Below are positions 50,803-60,646 of a stretch of DNA of 64,000 nucleotides, one piece after another; positions within the stretch are counted from its first letter, which is position 1, and each line of letters begins with the position of its first letter. Source of the DNA: Closterium sp. NIES-65. Lineage: Eukaryota; Streptophyta; Zygnematophyceae; Desmidiales; Closteriaceae. The DNA lies in contig CANXME010001461.1 in assembly GCA_948144175.1 (NCBI GenBank), positions 620,001-684,000 of the forward strand, written 5' to 3'. The position numbers and the translations under genes are program-made. The notes under the pieces are model-generated. The model saw only the letters and a program-made list of their open reading frames with translations. It had not been told where the DNA came from and did not search any database.

Positions 50803-52317
50803 TCAAGGGGTGAGCAAGTGAGGCAAGACACGCACAAGACCCAGCTGAGTGCAGAAGCGCTGATGATCACAAGGCGGAAGTGCCTTGGTGAAATCATTAG
50901 CAGTGTTGGCCTCAGAGGCCACGTACGCAAGTCGCAACTGACCACGCTGCTGCAACTCACGAGCAAGAAAGTAGCGGAGAGCAATGTGCTTCGTTCTGTG
51001 CTCCAGGCGCTGCTCCCGACACAAGGCTAGCATGGCCTTGTTGTCTACGTACAGCACCGGAGGAGAACGAGGCGGCTCTCCGAGGTCAGTCAGCAGGTAG
51101 GTAAGCCAGCGAAGCTCCTGTGCAGCCATGGCCCCGGCGTAGATCTCAGCCTCACAACTGGAGCCGAGAACAGAAGACGAGCGAGTAGCCCGCCACGAAA
51201 CAGAGCCGGAACCAAGGCTGAAGGTGTAACCCTGTGACGACCGCTGCGTAGCCTGGTCGTCTGCCCAAGAAGCGTCCACGTGCCCAGTGAGGACCACTGG
51301 ACTCCGCCCTCCAAGCACTAGCCCCATGTTCGACGTACTGCACAAGTAGCGCAACACCCTCTTCGCTGCAGCCATGTGCTCTGGTCTGTGTCTCCCAGGA
51401 GCAACATAGCGTGCAAGAATGCTAAGAGGGTATGCAAGGTCAGGTCGTGTGCAGGTCATCAGGTACATGAGGCAGCCAACAAGCTCTGGGTACGGGCCAC
51501 TCGACTCTACGGACTCATCCGAAGGCAGAGCTGAGAGCGAGTGGCGAGTAGACAGAGGAGTGGCCTGAGGCGAGGAGTACGTGAAGCCGAAGCGCTGAAG
51601 GACCTGCTGCACCATGTGTGACTGAGTCAGGGTAATGGTGCGGCGTGCTCTGTCCCGGGTGATCTGCAAGCCAAGGTAGCTGCGCAGTTCACCCAGGTCT
51701 GTGCACGTGTGTCTCTTCTGCAGCTCGGACTTCTCGTGGGCGAGTCCAGCAGTGTCAGCTGTGGCAAAGACCAAGTCGTCGACGTACACGAGGATGTAGA
51801 ACGGCGGCAGAGAGGTGTCGGTGCGTAGAAACAGCGACGGGTCAGCAGTAGAGGGAGCAAACCCAAGAGCCGCAAGTGTAGTCCTCAGTGTGTCGTGCCA
51901 CTCGCGCGGTGCCTGGCGGAGATTGTAGACTGGCCGTCGGAGGCTCCACTGGGTGCCAGGAGGGAAAGTCCCAGTGAAGCCAGGTGGACGGCGCAACCAG
52001 ATCTCCTCGTGCAGGCTACCTTGCAGGAAAGCAGTGCTGAAGTCAAGGGAGTGAAGCTCGTAGTCACGCTGAGCGGCTACGTGTAGCAGCACCCGAAGAG
52101 TGGTCATCTTCGGGGTGGGAGAGAAGGTCTGAAAGTAGTCAACTCCCTGCCGCTGACTGAAGCCACGAGCCACGTACCGCGCCTTGAAGACAGGTGGAGA
52201 GCCCGGCGGCCGCTTCACCCTGAAGATCCACATGCCACTGACGATGTTCGCCCCAGGAGGGGGAACCGCGTCAACGTAGGTGCCTGTGGACTTCCAGGAA
52301 GCCATCTCTGCATCCAT
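50803..52317 (-). CDS. pol: Copia-6 reverse transcriptase and RNase H
   Basis: 504 open codons beginning MDAEMASWKSTGTYVDAVPPPGANIVSGMW. RT blocks FKARYVARGFSQRQG, LHSLDFSTAFLQG, RQAPREW, YVDDLVFAT and YLGLQITRDRA, through the thumb. RNase H has GHVDASWADD, SSCEAEIYAGA, YVDNKAMLAL and LEHRTKHIALRYF. The last block reads ANTANDFTKAL, where other copies have ANTADVFTKAL, a change of the conserved Asp that may weaken RNase H. The frame is in phase with the upstream linker but separated by TAG at 52330. Confidence 0.92.
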   Translation of the reverse strand: MDAEMASWKSTGTYVDAVPPPGANIVSGMWIFRVKRPPGSPPVFKARYVARGFSQRQGVDYFQTFSPTPKMTTLRVLLHVAAQRDYELHSLDFSTAFLQGSLHEEIWLRRPPGFTGTFPPGTQWSLRRPVYNLRQAPREWHDTLRTTLAALGFAPSTADPSLFLRTDTSLPPFYILVYVDDLVFATADTAGLAHEKSELQKRHTCTDLGELRSYLGLQITRDRARRTITLTQSHMVQQVLQRFGFTYSSPQATPLSTRHSLSALPSDESVESSGPYPELVGCLMYLMTCTRPDLAYPLSILARYVAPGRHRPEHMAAAKRVLRYLCSTSNMGLVLGGRSPVVLTGHVDASWADDQATQRSSQGYTFSLGSGSVSWRATRSSSVLGSSCEAEIYAGAMAAQELRWLTYLLTDLGEPPRSPPVLYVDNKAMLALCREQRLEHRTKHIALRYFLARELQQRGQLRLAYVASEANTANDFTKALPPCDHQRFCTQLGLVRVLPHLLTP

Positions 52318-52329
52318 AGCTGCCTGCCA

Positions 52330-53256
52330 CTAAGAAGAGTAGGGACCCTCTACGGCCTCCGCGTAAGAGCGCGGAGTCGGGATGTCTAGTGCATCCGGGT
52401 CTCCCTCAGGGGCAAGCAGTACGGACGCGAGATGAGGTGAAGCAGCAGCCAGACACTGGAACTCCTCCTGCCTGTCCTCAAGGACGTCCGTGCCAAGAGT
52501 ACACTCACCCCCGACGGACGCAGACTCAGCAACAAGGCTAGCAGCGTAGTCTAGACGACAGCGAGCAGCAAAGTCGACGAGCTCAGCAACAAGAGCAGAC
52601 GAAGCAGTGGACTCAAAAGAGGGGTCAGTGACGACAGTAGCAAGGAGACGCGTGACAGTAGGACTGGCAGCACGAAGAGTGTCCGACTCCGGGTCGGCCA
52701 GCGCAGGGAGAGAGGACTCAGGAGGAGAAGGCAAAGGGGCACGCAGAGGAGCAGTGGACGGACGCAAAGACATCCGGTGCGTGCCAGGGACAGGAGAAGG
52801 ACGCTGACGTGAATTGCGACCACTAGTGCGAGCAGCACGAACAGGCGACGCAGGACGAGACGCAGGCTCACGACGCTCAGCAGGACCTCCAGTAGGACCA
52901 GTGTACGGAGAAGGAGAAGGCAGTGGGGAGACCGGTGGTAACTGCGACTGCGTCTGGACAGGCGGAGGACACTCTAAGGGAGGAGGAAGACCAAGAACCT
53001 GCTGAAGGAGCGGATCAAAGTACGGCCGAGGCCGCGCGGCGACTCCAGACACATCAGGGACAGCACCAGTACCCCCAGCAGTAGCACCAGCGTCAACAGC
53101 ACCTCCAGCTCCAGTACCTCCAGCAGCACCAGTAGCACCCGCAGCAGGACCGCCGCCACGACTGACAGCAGTAGCCTCAGCGCCAACACCCTCAGCAGCT
53201 CCGACTCCAGTAGCACTCGCAGGACTAGCACCTCCGAGACTGGCGGCACCAGCACC
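52330..53256 (-). pseudogene. pol: Copia-6 linker between integrase and RT
   Basis: Ala/Gly-rich stretch, then VAARPRPYFDPLLQQVLGLPPPLECPPPVQ, SPYTGPTGGPAERREPASRPASP, HRMSLRPSTAPL, RSYAEAVEGPYSS, ending in TAG at 52330-52332 where the other copies have CAG (Gln). Open from about 53052. A Ser/Cys-containing segment (SVCPP) present in sister copies is missing at ~52515-52525. Confidence 0.82.
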
Positions 53257-54741
53257 CTAAGCAGCCGAAGAAGCACCAGCTCCAGTAGTACGCCTCCAGC
53301 GACGGGCAAACCACTCGCGCAGCTTCTGTGGAGAGAGTGGCTCCCGCCGAGACGAAGCACCCGGAGAACCAGCAGGCCCAGCACCGCCAAACGCCACACG
53401 AGCAGGTCCAGCAGCCGCGGGCTCCGCACCCCCAGGCTCAGTAGCTCCAGACTCAGCACCACCAGGCACAGCAGCTCCAGACGCAGCACCCCCAGGCGAA
53501 GGACCCCCAGGCTCAGCACCCCCAGTCGTAGCACCCCCAGGCTCAACACCCCAAGTCGTAGCACCCCCAGGCTCAGCACCCCCAGGCTCAGCAACCCCAG
53601 TCGCAGCATCCCCAGACGCAGCACCCCCAGGCTCAGCACCCACGCGCGCAGCACCCCAGAGTCAGCACCCCCAGGCTCAGCACCCGCAGCAGTACCAGAG
53701 TCACCAGCAACCTCGACCGGCTCAACTGCATCTACCTGGGACACACCTGAAGGGGCTGGACCCTCACGGGGGAGGGGGTCTACCAGGGGGGGACCTGGCA
53801 CAAGGAAGTGCGGTGGCGGGGGGAGGGAAGGAGTGCGGTAGGGGAAGAGGCGGTAGTAGGGTACTGACTCGTCGAACGTGACGTCCTGGGAGGACACAAC
53901 ACGACAAGAGGTGGGGTGGTAGAACTGCCTCCCAGGGTCGTCAGGGGGGAAGCCAAGGAAGACACAGGGAGCAGCACGAGGGGACAGCTTGTCCGCAGAC
54001 AAGTCGCAGACAAACGCCCGAGATCCCCAGACACGGAACGCAGACGCATCGCCGACCTTCCCCGTCCACAGCAAGGCTGGGGAGGTCTCCGGTCTGGAGA
54101 CCCTGGGGTGGAGGTTGATCTGATGCGCCGCGTACCGAACCGCAAACGGCCACCGAAAATGGGGGGCAGCCGCATGCATCATGGACGTACGAGCGACGTC
54201 CATGACCATGCCAATGCGGCGCTCAGCAATCCCATTTTCCTGTGGAGAGTCCGGAAGCGTAAAGGTCTGGCGGATGCCTCGCGCACGACAGTAGGCTCGC
54301 AGAAGGCCAGAGGAGAACTCTCCGCCTCGGTCAGAGTGCAGACGCAAAACAGGAAAGTCCGAGCCAAATTTCCTCCTGAGCTGGAGACGAGCTGCGCGGA
54401 TCCAGTCGATCAACACCTCAGCAACATCACCTTTGCTGCGCAAGGGGAAGACTGTGGTGTAACGCGAGTAGTCGTCAACCACCAGCAGGAAGTAGCGCTC
54501 GTGACCCTGTCCACGTACGCGGGCCGGGCCCCACACGTCCATGTGAAGCGTCTGCAGCGGGGCCTCTGTCGGGGGAAACTGAGAGGAGTGAGGGGCAGCT
54601 CGGAGCCGCCCCTCGACACAGGGGACACAGGAAGGACCAGGCCCCGGAGGAAGGGGAGGGAGGGACCTGGGAAGACCAGAGACAAGGACACGGGAAGCCA
54701 TGCCTCGGAGAAGAGGCAAGGAGGGGTGACCAAGACGGTGG
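53257..54741 (-). pseudogene. pol: Copia-6 integrase and GGAEP linker, frameshifted
   Basis: From HHRLGHPSLPLLRG: GAG-pre-integrase CVPC, LHMDVWGPARV, VVDDYSRYTTVFP, HSDRGGEFSS, SPQENGIAERR, VWGSRAFVCDLSADKLSP, VPYYRLFPYRTPSL. The D,D,E residues are all present. Near 53650 a small deletion in the repeat array shifts the frame. The correct frame then reads GGAEP-like and GGATT repeats (53430-53640) and LREWFARRWRR, ending in TAG at 53257. SPQEN in place of SPQQN is adjacent to the catalytic Glu region. Confidence 0.87.
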
Positions 54742-56258
54742 TGCTAGAGGAGAGTCTCATGAGACAGGAGGCGACACGAGCAGGGGGCAGACTCAGGACC
54801 AGACCTGGACGCTGCAGCAAACACCTGACCCGACGCAGCTACCTGACCAGACGCAGTGACTGGAGGAGACGCAGTGGTCAGTGTGTACAGGCTCGACCCC
54901 GGCCGACGTGTAAACGTGGCCAGGTGTCGGCCTGTCCGAGCGTCCGTGCAATGGGTCACCCGCCGACTCGCAGGAGTGAACTGGTGAACCCCCGTATCCT
55001 GCAGGTCTGCACCACTCACCAAGTTTGTAGAGAACGAGGGGAGGTAAAGACCAGACAAGGTGCCAGAGGGGGCAGCCGGACACGGGAGGACAGTGGAGAA
55101 GTGAGAGAGGACAGGACCCCCAGAGGGGTCTGCCAGTGAGACTGCAACTTGCCGACCAAGCGGCGTGAGTGTGGTGCGGTCTCGAAAGAAGGAGCGAGAA
55201 GCCCCTGAGTCAAGGGTGAAGGTGTGGGAGGCTGAAGCCGACGTGGTACCTGAGAGCGTAGACTCACCAGCACCTGAGGGCGCGGACGCACTGGCACCTA
55301 GAGCAGCAGCCTCACCAGTACCTAGAGCAGCAGTACCAATGCCCGGGTCGGGCGGGAAACACCGGTAACAGTCACCCTCATCACTAAAAGTCACAGCATA
55401 CATGGCAGCAAGGATAGCATCAAAGTCAAGATCAAAGATAGCTACACCTGCCCTAGACAGCTCTCCCCAGCGGGGGATCTCACTAGCCTCCGGGAACTGC
55501 TGACGCCAAGCGTCCGTCAGGCGGCAAAAGCAGCACTGGGTGGGGTGAGCACCCCCACACTGCTCACCCGCGCGGTCACCGGAGCGGAGGACGTAGGTGC
55601 ACGGGCCAAAACCCCCACCACGCCGACGCTGCGTGTACCACTCACGGAGCTGCTGAGGAGGGGGGATGTCCCGAGAACGCTGTTGCTGCTTGCGCTGACC
55701 ACTCCCCGAGCCGCTTCGCTGAGAAGTACCACCCCGACCAGCTCCACCTCCTCCACCACCGCCGTCTCCACCTCCGCCGCCACCGCCGCCTCCGCTCCCA
55801 CCGCTACCGCCACCGCCGCCTCCGCCTCCGCCGCTGCCACCGCCACCTCCACCCCCGCCACCACTCCCACCGCCACCCCCACTCCCCCCGCCGCCCCCAC
55901 CGCCACCTCCACCACCCCTGCTAGCCCCACCCGCGTCCTTGCCCCCCTTGCCCTTGCCAGAGCGGCGTCTCCCGCTAGGTGCAGACGCCTCACCGACCGA
56001 CTCAAGACCAACGAGGTCAGCCGCAGCAGCAGAGGCGACAGAGGGCAAAAGGGGGGAAGGGGAACACCCCTCAAAGATGGGGGTGCGAGGGTCACCACGA
56101 GAGGCTCCTACAGCGACTATGCTCTTCTCCGCTGCGAGGAGGGCCTTCTCTAGGAGGTCAACAGTGAGAGTGGTGGGACAGACTGAGAGGAAGTGGTCCC
56201 TGACTACGCGAAGGGAGTCAGGGAGGCGAGTGACTATATAATAGAGAGTGATGTACAT
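54742..56258 (-). pseudogene. gag-pol: Copia-6 Gag C-terminal half and protease
   Basis: MYITLYYIVTRLPDSLRVVRDHF, …FEGCSPSPLLPS, poly-Gly (55740-55945), QQLREWYTQRRRGG, zinc-like CTYVLRSG…CGGAH…CCF (C-x13-C-x3-H-x4-C), DAWRQQFPEASEIPRW, protease TLDSGASRSFF, ending SHETLL-TAG at 54744 where Trp of LLWHHRLGH should be. The Gag N-terminal half lies in another frame across the G-run. Confidence 0.88.
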
Positions 56259-56737
56259 GGGGGGGGGGGGGGGGGGTTCTCGGCGCAGAATTCAGCAGGA
56301 ACTGCAGCGCGGTAGCGAGTGTCACTAGTGCGGACCGGCGTAACGAGGTCAGCGACTGTGGGAAAGGCAGCAAGGTCAGGAAAGAGGTATGGTAGTATGA
56401 GGCGGCTCAGTGCAGCTGTGGCAGGGGAAGAGTAGCGCGCAACTACAGCGTCGTAGAAGGTGTGAGCACTCTTGTACTGACTTAAGTGCGCGCGCTCAGA
56501 GGTAGGCAGGTGGCGACGCACAGCAAGACGTGCAGCAGCATCGCGCGTGGCCCACTGGGAGCGAACAGTGGGGTCAGCATCAGCAGCAGGGGCAGGAGAG
56601 GCGCCAGAGGTGAGGTCAAAGAGGGAGAGACCGTCTGCCCTATCGCACTGTAAGAAGAGCTGCAGATCATCTACCCAAACCTCAAAGTCAATGGCTCGAA
56701 CCTCAGCGTCAAAAGCAAGAACACTAGGGGAAGCCAT
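56234..56737 (-). pseudogene. gag: Copia-6 Gag N-terminal half
   Basis: ATG 56735-56737 (MASPSVLAFDAEVRA). WVDDLQLFLQCDRADGLSLFDLTSG, RRHLPTSERAHL, YDAVVARYSSPATAALSRL, PYLFPDLAAFPTVADL. It meets an 18-base homopolymer (G on plus, ~56259-56276) in the NPPP codons and goes out of frame. The expected continuation begins at 56258. Confidence 0.88.
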
Positions 56738-57803
56738 GACAGCAGTAGACTAGTGAGACCAACTGTAGGACAAGGGCAGTGCAGTGACAGAAGCGCTGGT
56801 CTCACCAGACAGGGCAAGTCAGGCAGCTCAGTAGTGCAGTAACACAGCAACACGGCTGCTCGGACGGCTCAGTAGCGACTGCGGCTCCGAAGCACCGGCG
56901 ACTCGGCTGATCAGGCGGCTCGGGCGGCTCGGGCGGCTCGGGCGGCTCGGGCGGCTCGGGCGGCTCAGGCGGCTCGGGCGACTCGGGCGGCTCGGGTGTC
57001 TCGGGCGGCTCGGGCGGCTCGGGCAGCTCGGGCTGTTCTGGCAGCTCGGGCGGCGCTGGCGGTGTAGGGCGGCAGGCCCGCTGGTGAACGGTGGCGGGGC
57101 TGCTGAGTAGGGCGGTGGGGCCGAAGGAGTAGGGCGGCGGGGCCGTAGGAGTAGGGCGGCGGGGCCGCAGGAGTAGGGCGGCAGGGCCGCAGGAGTAGGG
57201 CGGCGGGACCGCAGGAGTAGGGCGGCGGGGCCGCAGGAGTAGGGCGGCGGGGCCGCAGGAGTAGGGCGGCGGGGCCGCAGGAGCAGGGCGGCGGGTCCGC
57301 AGGATTAGGGCGGCGGGGCCGCTGCAAAAGGGCGGCGAGGCCGCTGAGCAGGGCGGCGGGGCGGCGAGGTAGGGCGACGGGGCCGCGAGGTAGGGCGGCG
57401 GGGCCGCGAGGTAGGGCGGCGGGGCCGCGAGGTAGGGCGGCGGGGCCGAGAGGTAGGGCGGCGGGGCCGCGAGGTAGGGCGGCGGGGCCGCGAGGTAGGG
57501 CGGCGGGGCCGCGAGGTAGGGCGGCGGGGCCGCGAGGTAGGGCGGCGGGGCCGCGAGGTAGGGCGGCGGGGCCGCGAGGTAGGGCGGCGGGGCCGCGACG
57601 ACGGGCGGCGGGACCGAAGCGACGGGTGGCGGGGCCGAGGCGACGCGCGGCGGGGCCGCTAGGGGAAAGGGGCCGCTAGGGCGGCTCGACGAGGTGAGAG
57701 CCCGAAGTGCGACTCGGGCGGAGCGCGCTTCGGGCAGGAAAAAAAAAAGGTCGATGTGGTGGGCCCTAGGCACAGTTCCCACGGGGGAACCTGCTCGATA
57801 CCA
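56738..57803 (-). repeat. Copia-6 leader: 21-bp arrays and primer site
   Basis: Arrays of a ~9-bp ggcggctcg unit (56915-57035), a 21-bp ggggccgcaggagtagggcgg unit (57120-57300) and a 21-bp variant with ccgcgaggtagggcggcgg (57355-57600, about 11 copies). Primer site TGGTATCGAGCAG at 57791-57803 (minus strand). The long ORF here (a Pro/Ala/Tyr repeat) has no gag similarity. Confidence 0.75.
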
Positions 57804-57925
57804 TGAGAAAATGTGAACAAGAATGAATGACTAAGGAATGGAAGTGATACAAATATGCAACCCTAGAAAATGTGTACCCGATATGGGCTACCCCACTATA
57901 GCCTACACAATATTATAATTTGACA
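57804..57925 (-). repeat. Copia-6 5' LTR (122 bp)
   Basis: Minus strand TGTCAAATTATAATATTG...ACATTTTCTCA, full length. Next to cgatg. Confidence 0.9.
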
Positions 57926-57930
57926 CGATG

Positions 57931-58655
57931 CACATCCGTAAACTACCGTCTGGCTTTGGAGTGAGGAGAACTGCTGCACCATAGGGAGAGGTGGATGGGC
58001 GGATCAGTTGTCTATCCAGTAGATACTCTATCTGTTTTTTCATGTCTGTCAGTTCAGTCAGACTCAGTCGGTATGGTGCACGTGAGACGGGTTTCGCACC
58101 TGGTTCCTCCACGATCTCGTGCTCGTGGGTGCGTGCTGGAGGTACGCCTGCGGGTAGGTCGTCGGGCATTATATCCTTGTACCGCTCCAAGACCTCCTCC
58201 TCTGCTGCTGCCATAACCAGTGCTAAGTAACTCGTGTTACTCTCGTTCACTGTCCGTTCGAACCGTGCCAGTGTCGTTTCAGGAACGCTCCCTGTATCCG
58301 TCCAGCTTCGCAGCTCCACTCGTTTCCCGTTGTTGTAGATGCACGTTTTCCAGTCGATCTCGGGGTTGAACCGCTTCGAAAAATCTCGCCCCAAGATGAA
58401 ATCTAATCCCTTGATGTTCGTGATCGGCAACGTCGGCTTCCACCTCAACGCCCCTATGTGCAGCTGCAGTGATGCTTCGCCGTGGATGGGAAGTTTCGTA
58501 CCGTCCACCATTGTTGCCGAGAACTTGGTCTCCTCCGAAAATTCTCCAATTTTCTCCAACATCCCGCGGTCGCACACCGAGTGGGACGCACCACTGTCCA
58601 CCAGTGCCTGAACGCGTCGCTCGTTGCAGATCACCTTGAGTAGAAGTGGTTGTTG
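57931..58655 (-). pseudogene. pol: gypsy protease and RT N-terminus
   Basis: Follows the in-frame TAG at 58656-58658. VQALVDSGASHSVCDRG (catalytic DSG), DFILGRDFSKRFNPEIDW region with two residues (VN) absent relative to the other copy, NTSYLALVMAAAEEEVLERYKDIMPDDLP, KPVSRAPYRLSLTELTD, KKQIEYLLDRQLIRPSTSPYGAAVLL, KPDGSLRMCI, then the Copia-6 boundary. Only the first ~90 residues of RT remain, and no YVDD is present on either side of Copia-6. Confidence 0.88.
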
Positions 58656-59123
58656 CTACTGCGAGTAGCCGTAGATGGTCTCGCTTATAGTATCGTAGGA
58701 TACGTCGAATATGTTATCCCTAGGTCCTGCGCTCGAAGATGCAGCTTCAGTATCAGTTTTCAACTGAGAAAGGTTAGAAGGATTTATCCGAGGCCGATTC
58801 GGCTTCTCTTGGGCCTGGAACCTTCCACTAAGCCTTTGCAGCTGTGTAGGCTTCATCTGTGGGGAACAGGGAGCCTTTAAACAGTGCTGCTGGGAGAGAA
58901 TATTAACTCCTCGGAACGCTCGACCCGTATTAGCGCTCTGGAGTAGGGTCCCCATAATACCCGGTACCGGTTTAATTTCTGACTCTCCCTTAATAAAGGC
59001 TTGAAACCCACGAGAAGTAATATTCTTACTTGTCGGGGTATACGGCTGGAGTTTCCCGATCGGTGGAGGGTCTTGTTTCGCGGATCCTCCATTAGTCTCG
59101 GCGATTTCCCCTGGTGCCACCAT
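58656..59123 (-). pseudogene. gag: gypsy Gag C-terminal / pre-protease segment
   Basis: Open frame of 155 codons in the same phase as protease: MVAPGEIAETNGGSAKQDPPP…, …FQAFIKGESEIKPVPGI…, PTQLQRLSGRFQAQEKPN, NIFDVSYDTISETIYGYSQ, then TAG. It overlaps the zinc-knuckle Gag frame (59092 end) and lies +1 to it. The switch would have to occur near the A6 run (59131-59136, T on plus). I recognise no domain. Its position matches the nucleocapsid-protease spacer of gypsy Gag-Pol. Confidence 0.6.
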
Positions 59124-59871
59124 ATTCTCCTTTTTTCACCCTCTCTGAAGTTGCCACGTTGTCCGTTTTCTGCTTCGGGGGTGCCGCACTGTTCTTGTCC
59201 TTCAGCTCCGCACACCTTCTCTTCATTTTCCAACACGCCAAGATACGATGTCCTGTAGCGCCGCAAAATTTGCACGTCTCATTATTTGCTAGCCGCTGCT
59301 CCACATCGCCCTCGTCGTTCTCCATCGGGTCGGCAGTCGTGGGTGGTGCCAATCGCCCCATGCCACTAGTTGGCTTGTTGCGTCGTGTTCCGTAGTAGCT
59401 ACTGTTCAACGTGTCGAACTGTTCGATCAGTGCTGCCGGAAATTGCGCCCACGTCCCCTCGCCTTGGACTATTCTGTTGTTGATCCACTCTAGAGCTGGG
59501 CCTCGTAACAGTGTTGCTGCGAGCCGTATGCGCATTGCGTCTTTTGTCGGTGTCGTGCATCCAACGGCTTCGAAGTAAATTTCGAGTTCAACTACAAATC
59601 GACGAACGTCATTGTTTTTTACTGTAGGATCGAACGCCTCCGGTAGCCTCGGCTTCACTGCTTCGAGGTTAACTGTAGTTGCTGCCGTTGTCGCATGTAG
59701 AATTGTCGGTGTTGCCGCTGCTGCTGCTGCTACTGTTGTCGCTGCTGCTGTGGCGGTTGCTGACTGGTTCGCAAGGAGTTTTTTGAGTTGTGGGAGCGCA
59801 GCATGAATTTGCTTATGCTCAGCACGTAACTCCGCGATTTTCTGTACTGAAATATCTCCTTTTCCCTCCAT
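59092..59871 (-). CDS. gag: gypsy Gag (capsid and zinc knuckle)
   Basis: Start taken at ATG 59869-59871 (MEGKGDISVQKIAELRAEHK), since the 24 codons upstream in the same frame lie in the leader. A coiled N-terminus, then an Ala/Thr-rich stretch. The capsid region is AVKPRLPEAFDPTVKNNDVRRFVVELEIYFEA…RIRLAATLLRGPALEWINN…FPAALIEQF (retrotransposon Gag family). A canonical CCHC zinc knuckle follows: CKFCGATGHRILACW. The frame ends 48 codons later in a basic Lys/Arg-rich tail. It coats and packages element RNA. Unlike pol, this gag is undamaged. Contrast its standard C-x2-C-x4-H-x4-C with the copia motif in this window. Confidence 0.9.
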   Translation of the reverse strand: MEGKGDISVQKIAELRAEHKQIHAALPQLKKLLANQSATATAAATTVAAAAAATPTILHATTAATTVNLEAVKPRLPEAFDPTVKNNDVRRFVVELEIYFEAVGCTTPTKDAMRIRLAATLLRGPALEWINNRIVQGEGTWAQFPAALIEQFDTLNSSYYGTRRNKPTSGMGRLAPPTTADPMENDEGDVEQRLANNETCKFCGATGHRILACWKMKRRCAELKDKNSAAPPKQKTDNVATSERVKKGEYGGTRGNRRD

Positions 59872-60276
59872 TTGGAGATTTACAGGAAGATGCGCGACCA
59901 AAATAATCAAAATCTCGGTGCTGGTCGACTTACTGCGAGTCAAGTTGACTATAGGATCGACGAGGGCAAATTCTGTAGATCGCGCAAATCTCCCCTGGGC
60001 GAAATTCGCGTCCGATCTTGGCCGTTGAGGAGAAAATCAATCCGACGCTCCAAATTCCAACGTTTTTGGGCGAAATTCTCTGGGTCGTTGAGATGAAACT
60101 CGATCGAACGGTCGAAACTCCAACCTTCTACCAGTCAATCTGAGGGGTGTTCGAAAACCGAATCGAGGGGGAATTAGAAAAATTGCGCGGGACTGGTTTT
60201 ACATACCTGTATCGGCGCTTTCGTCGTCGCCCCCGCGGTTGAAGACCTCGCGTGAAAACCTGCTCTGATTACCATG
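59872..60276 (-). promoter_or_regulatory. gypsy leader and primer site (whole copy)
   Basis: Primer site TGGTAATCAGAGC at 60262-60274, two bases from the LTR. The leader has the same two ~75-bp repeats as 365-500. Confidence 0.8.
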
Positions 60277-60644
60277 TGTGAGGATCTAGGATCGAGCTGA
60301 GAAAAGAGAATGTGAATCGAATGAATCACCTGGGTACAACACGAGGCTACATATAGCTCGACACAAGGCCCCGTAACCAGGTGTTACGCGAAGGTTCCGC
60401 GGGTCGCGAAGCGTCCCGAACAGATCCTTCCCGAATTCGGTAGAAGGCAATTCGGTGGCAACCGAAAAGCCAGAATTCGGTGCACGCAACCTAGCTCGGT
60501 GCTATAACTATAATATAATATAGGAAAGCACCTAGCCTAGGAAATCAAGCAATTCATGCATGCATATAATTATCCTATGCTAGAAATAGCATGATAAAGT
60601 AAAGGCAAGTAAGCATAGCTGGCATGAGCTGTCGTACTCTCACA
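60277..60644 (-). repeat. gypsy 5' LTR, whole copy (368 bp)
   Basis: Same 5'-type variants as 644-1011. The TATA-like site reads tacatata here, unlike the other LTRs. Confidence 0.93.
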
Positions 60645-60646
60645 CT

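Larger units (their letters stand above)
50549..57925 (-). mobile_element. Copia-6: full-length but multiply mutated
   Basis: 7,377 bp, minus strand, inserted in the gypsy RT remnant. Target duplication cgatg (57926-57930) versus caatg (50544-50548). 5' LTR is 122 bp; the 3' LTR is reduced to 62 bp. All domains are present with at least five frame-breaking lesions, except RT-RNase H, which is open. Confidence 0.92.
48646..60644 (-). mobile_element. Ty3/gypsy chromovirus, whole copy (host of Copia-6)
   Basis: Both 368-bp LTRs, ctgga target duplication, primer site, gag, PR, RT fragment, IN-chromodomain and polypurine tract. Without Copia-6 the element is about 4.6 kb. The small size is due to loss of the RT core and RNase H. 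Confidence 0.93.

Noticed and set aside
56802-57782. 326-codon Pro/Ala/Tyr repeat ORF on the minus strand
   Set aside because: It is the translated 21-bp leader array of Copia-6, lying between primer site and gag; no gag-like content.
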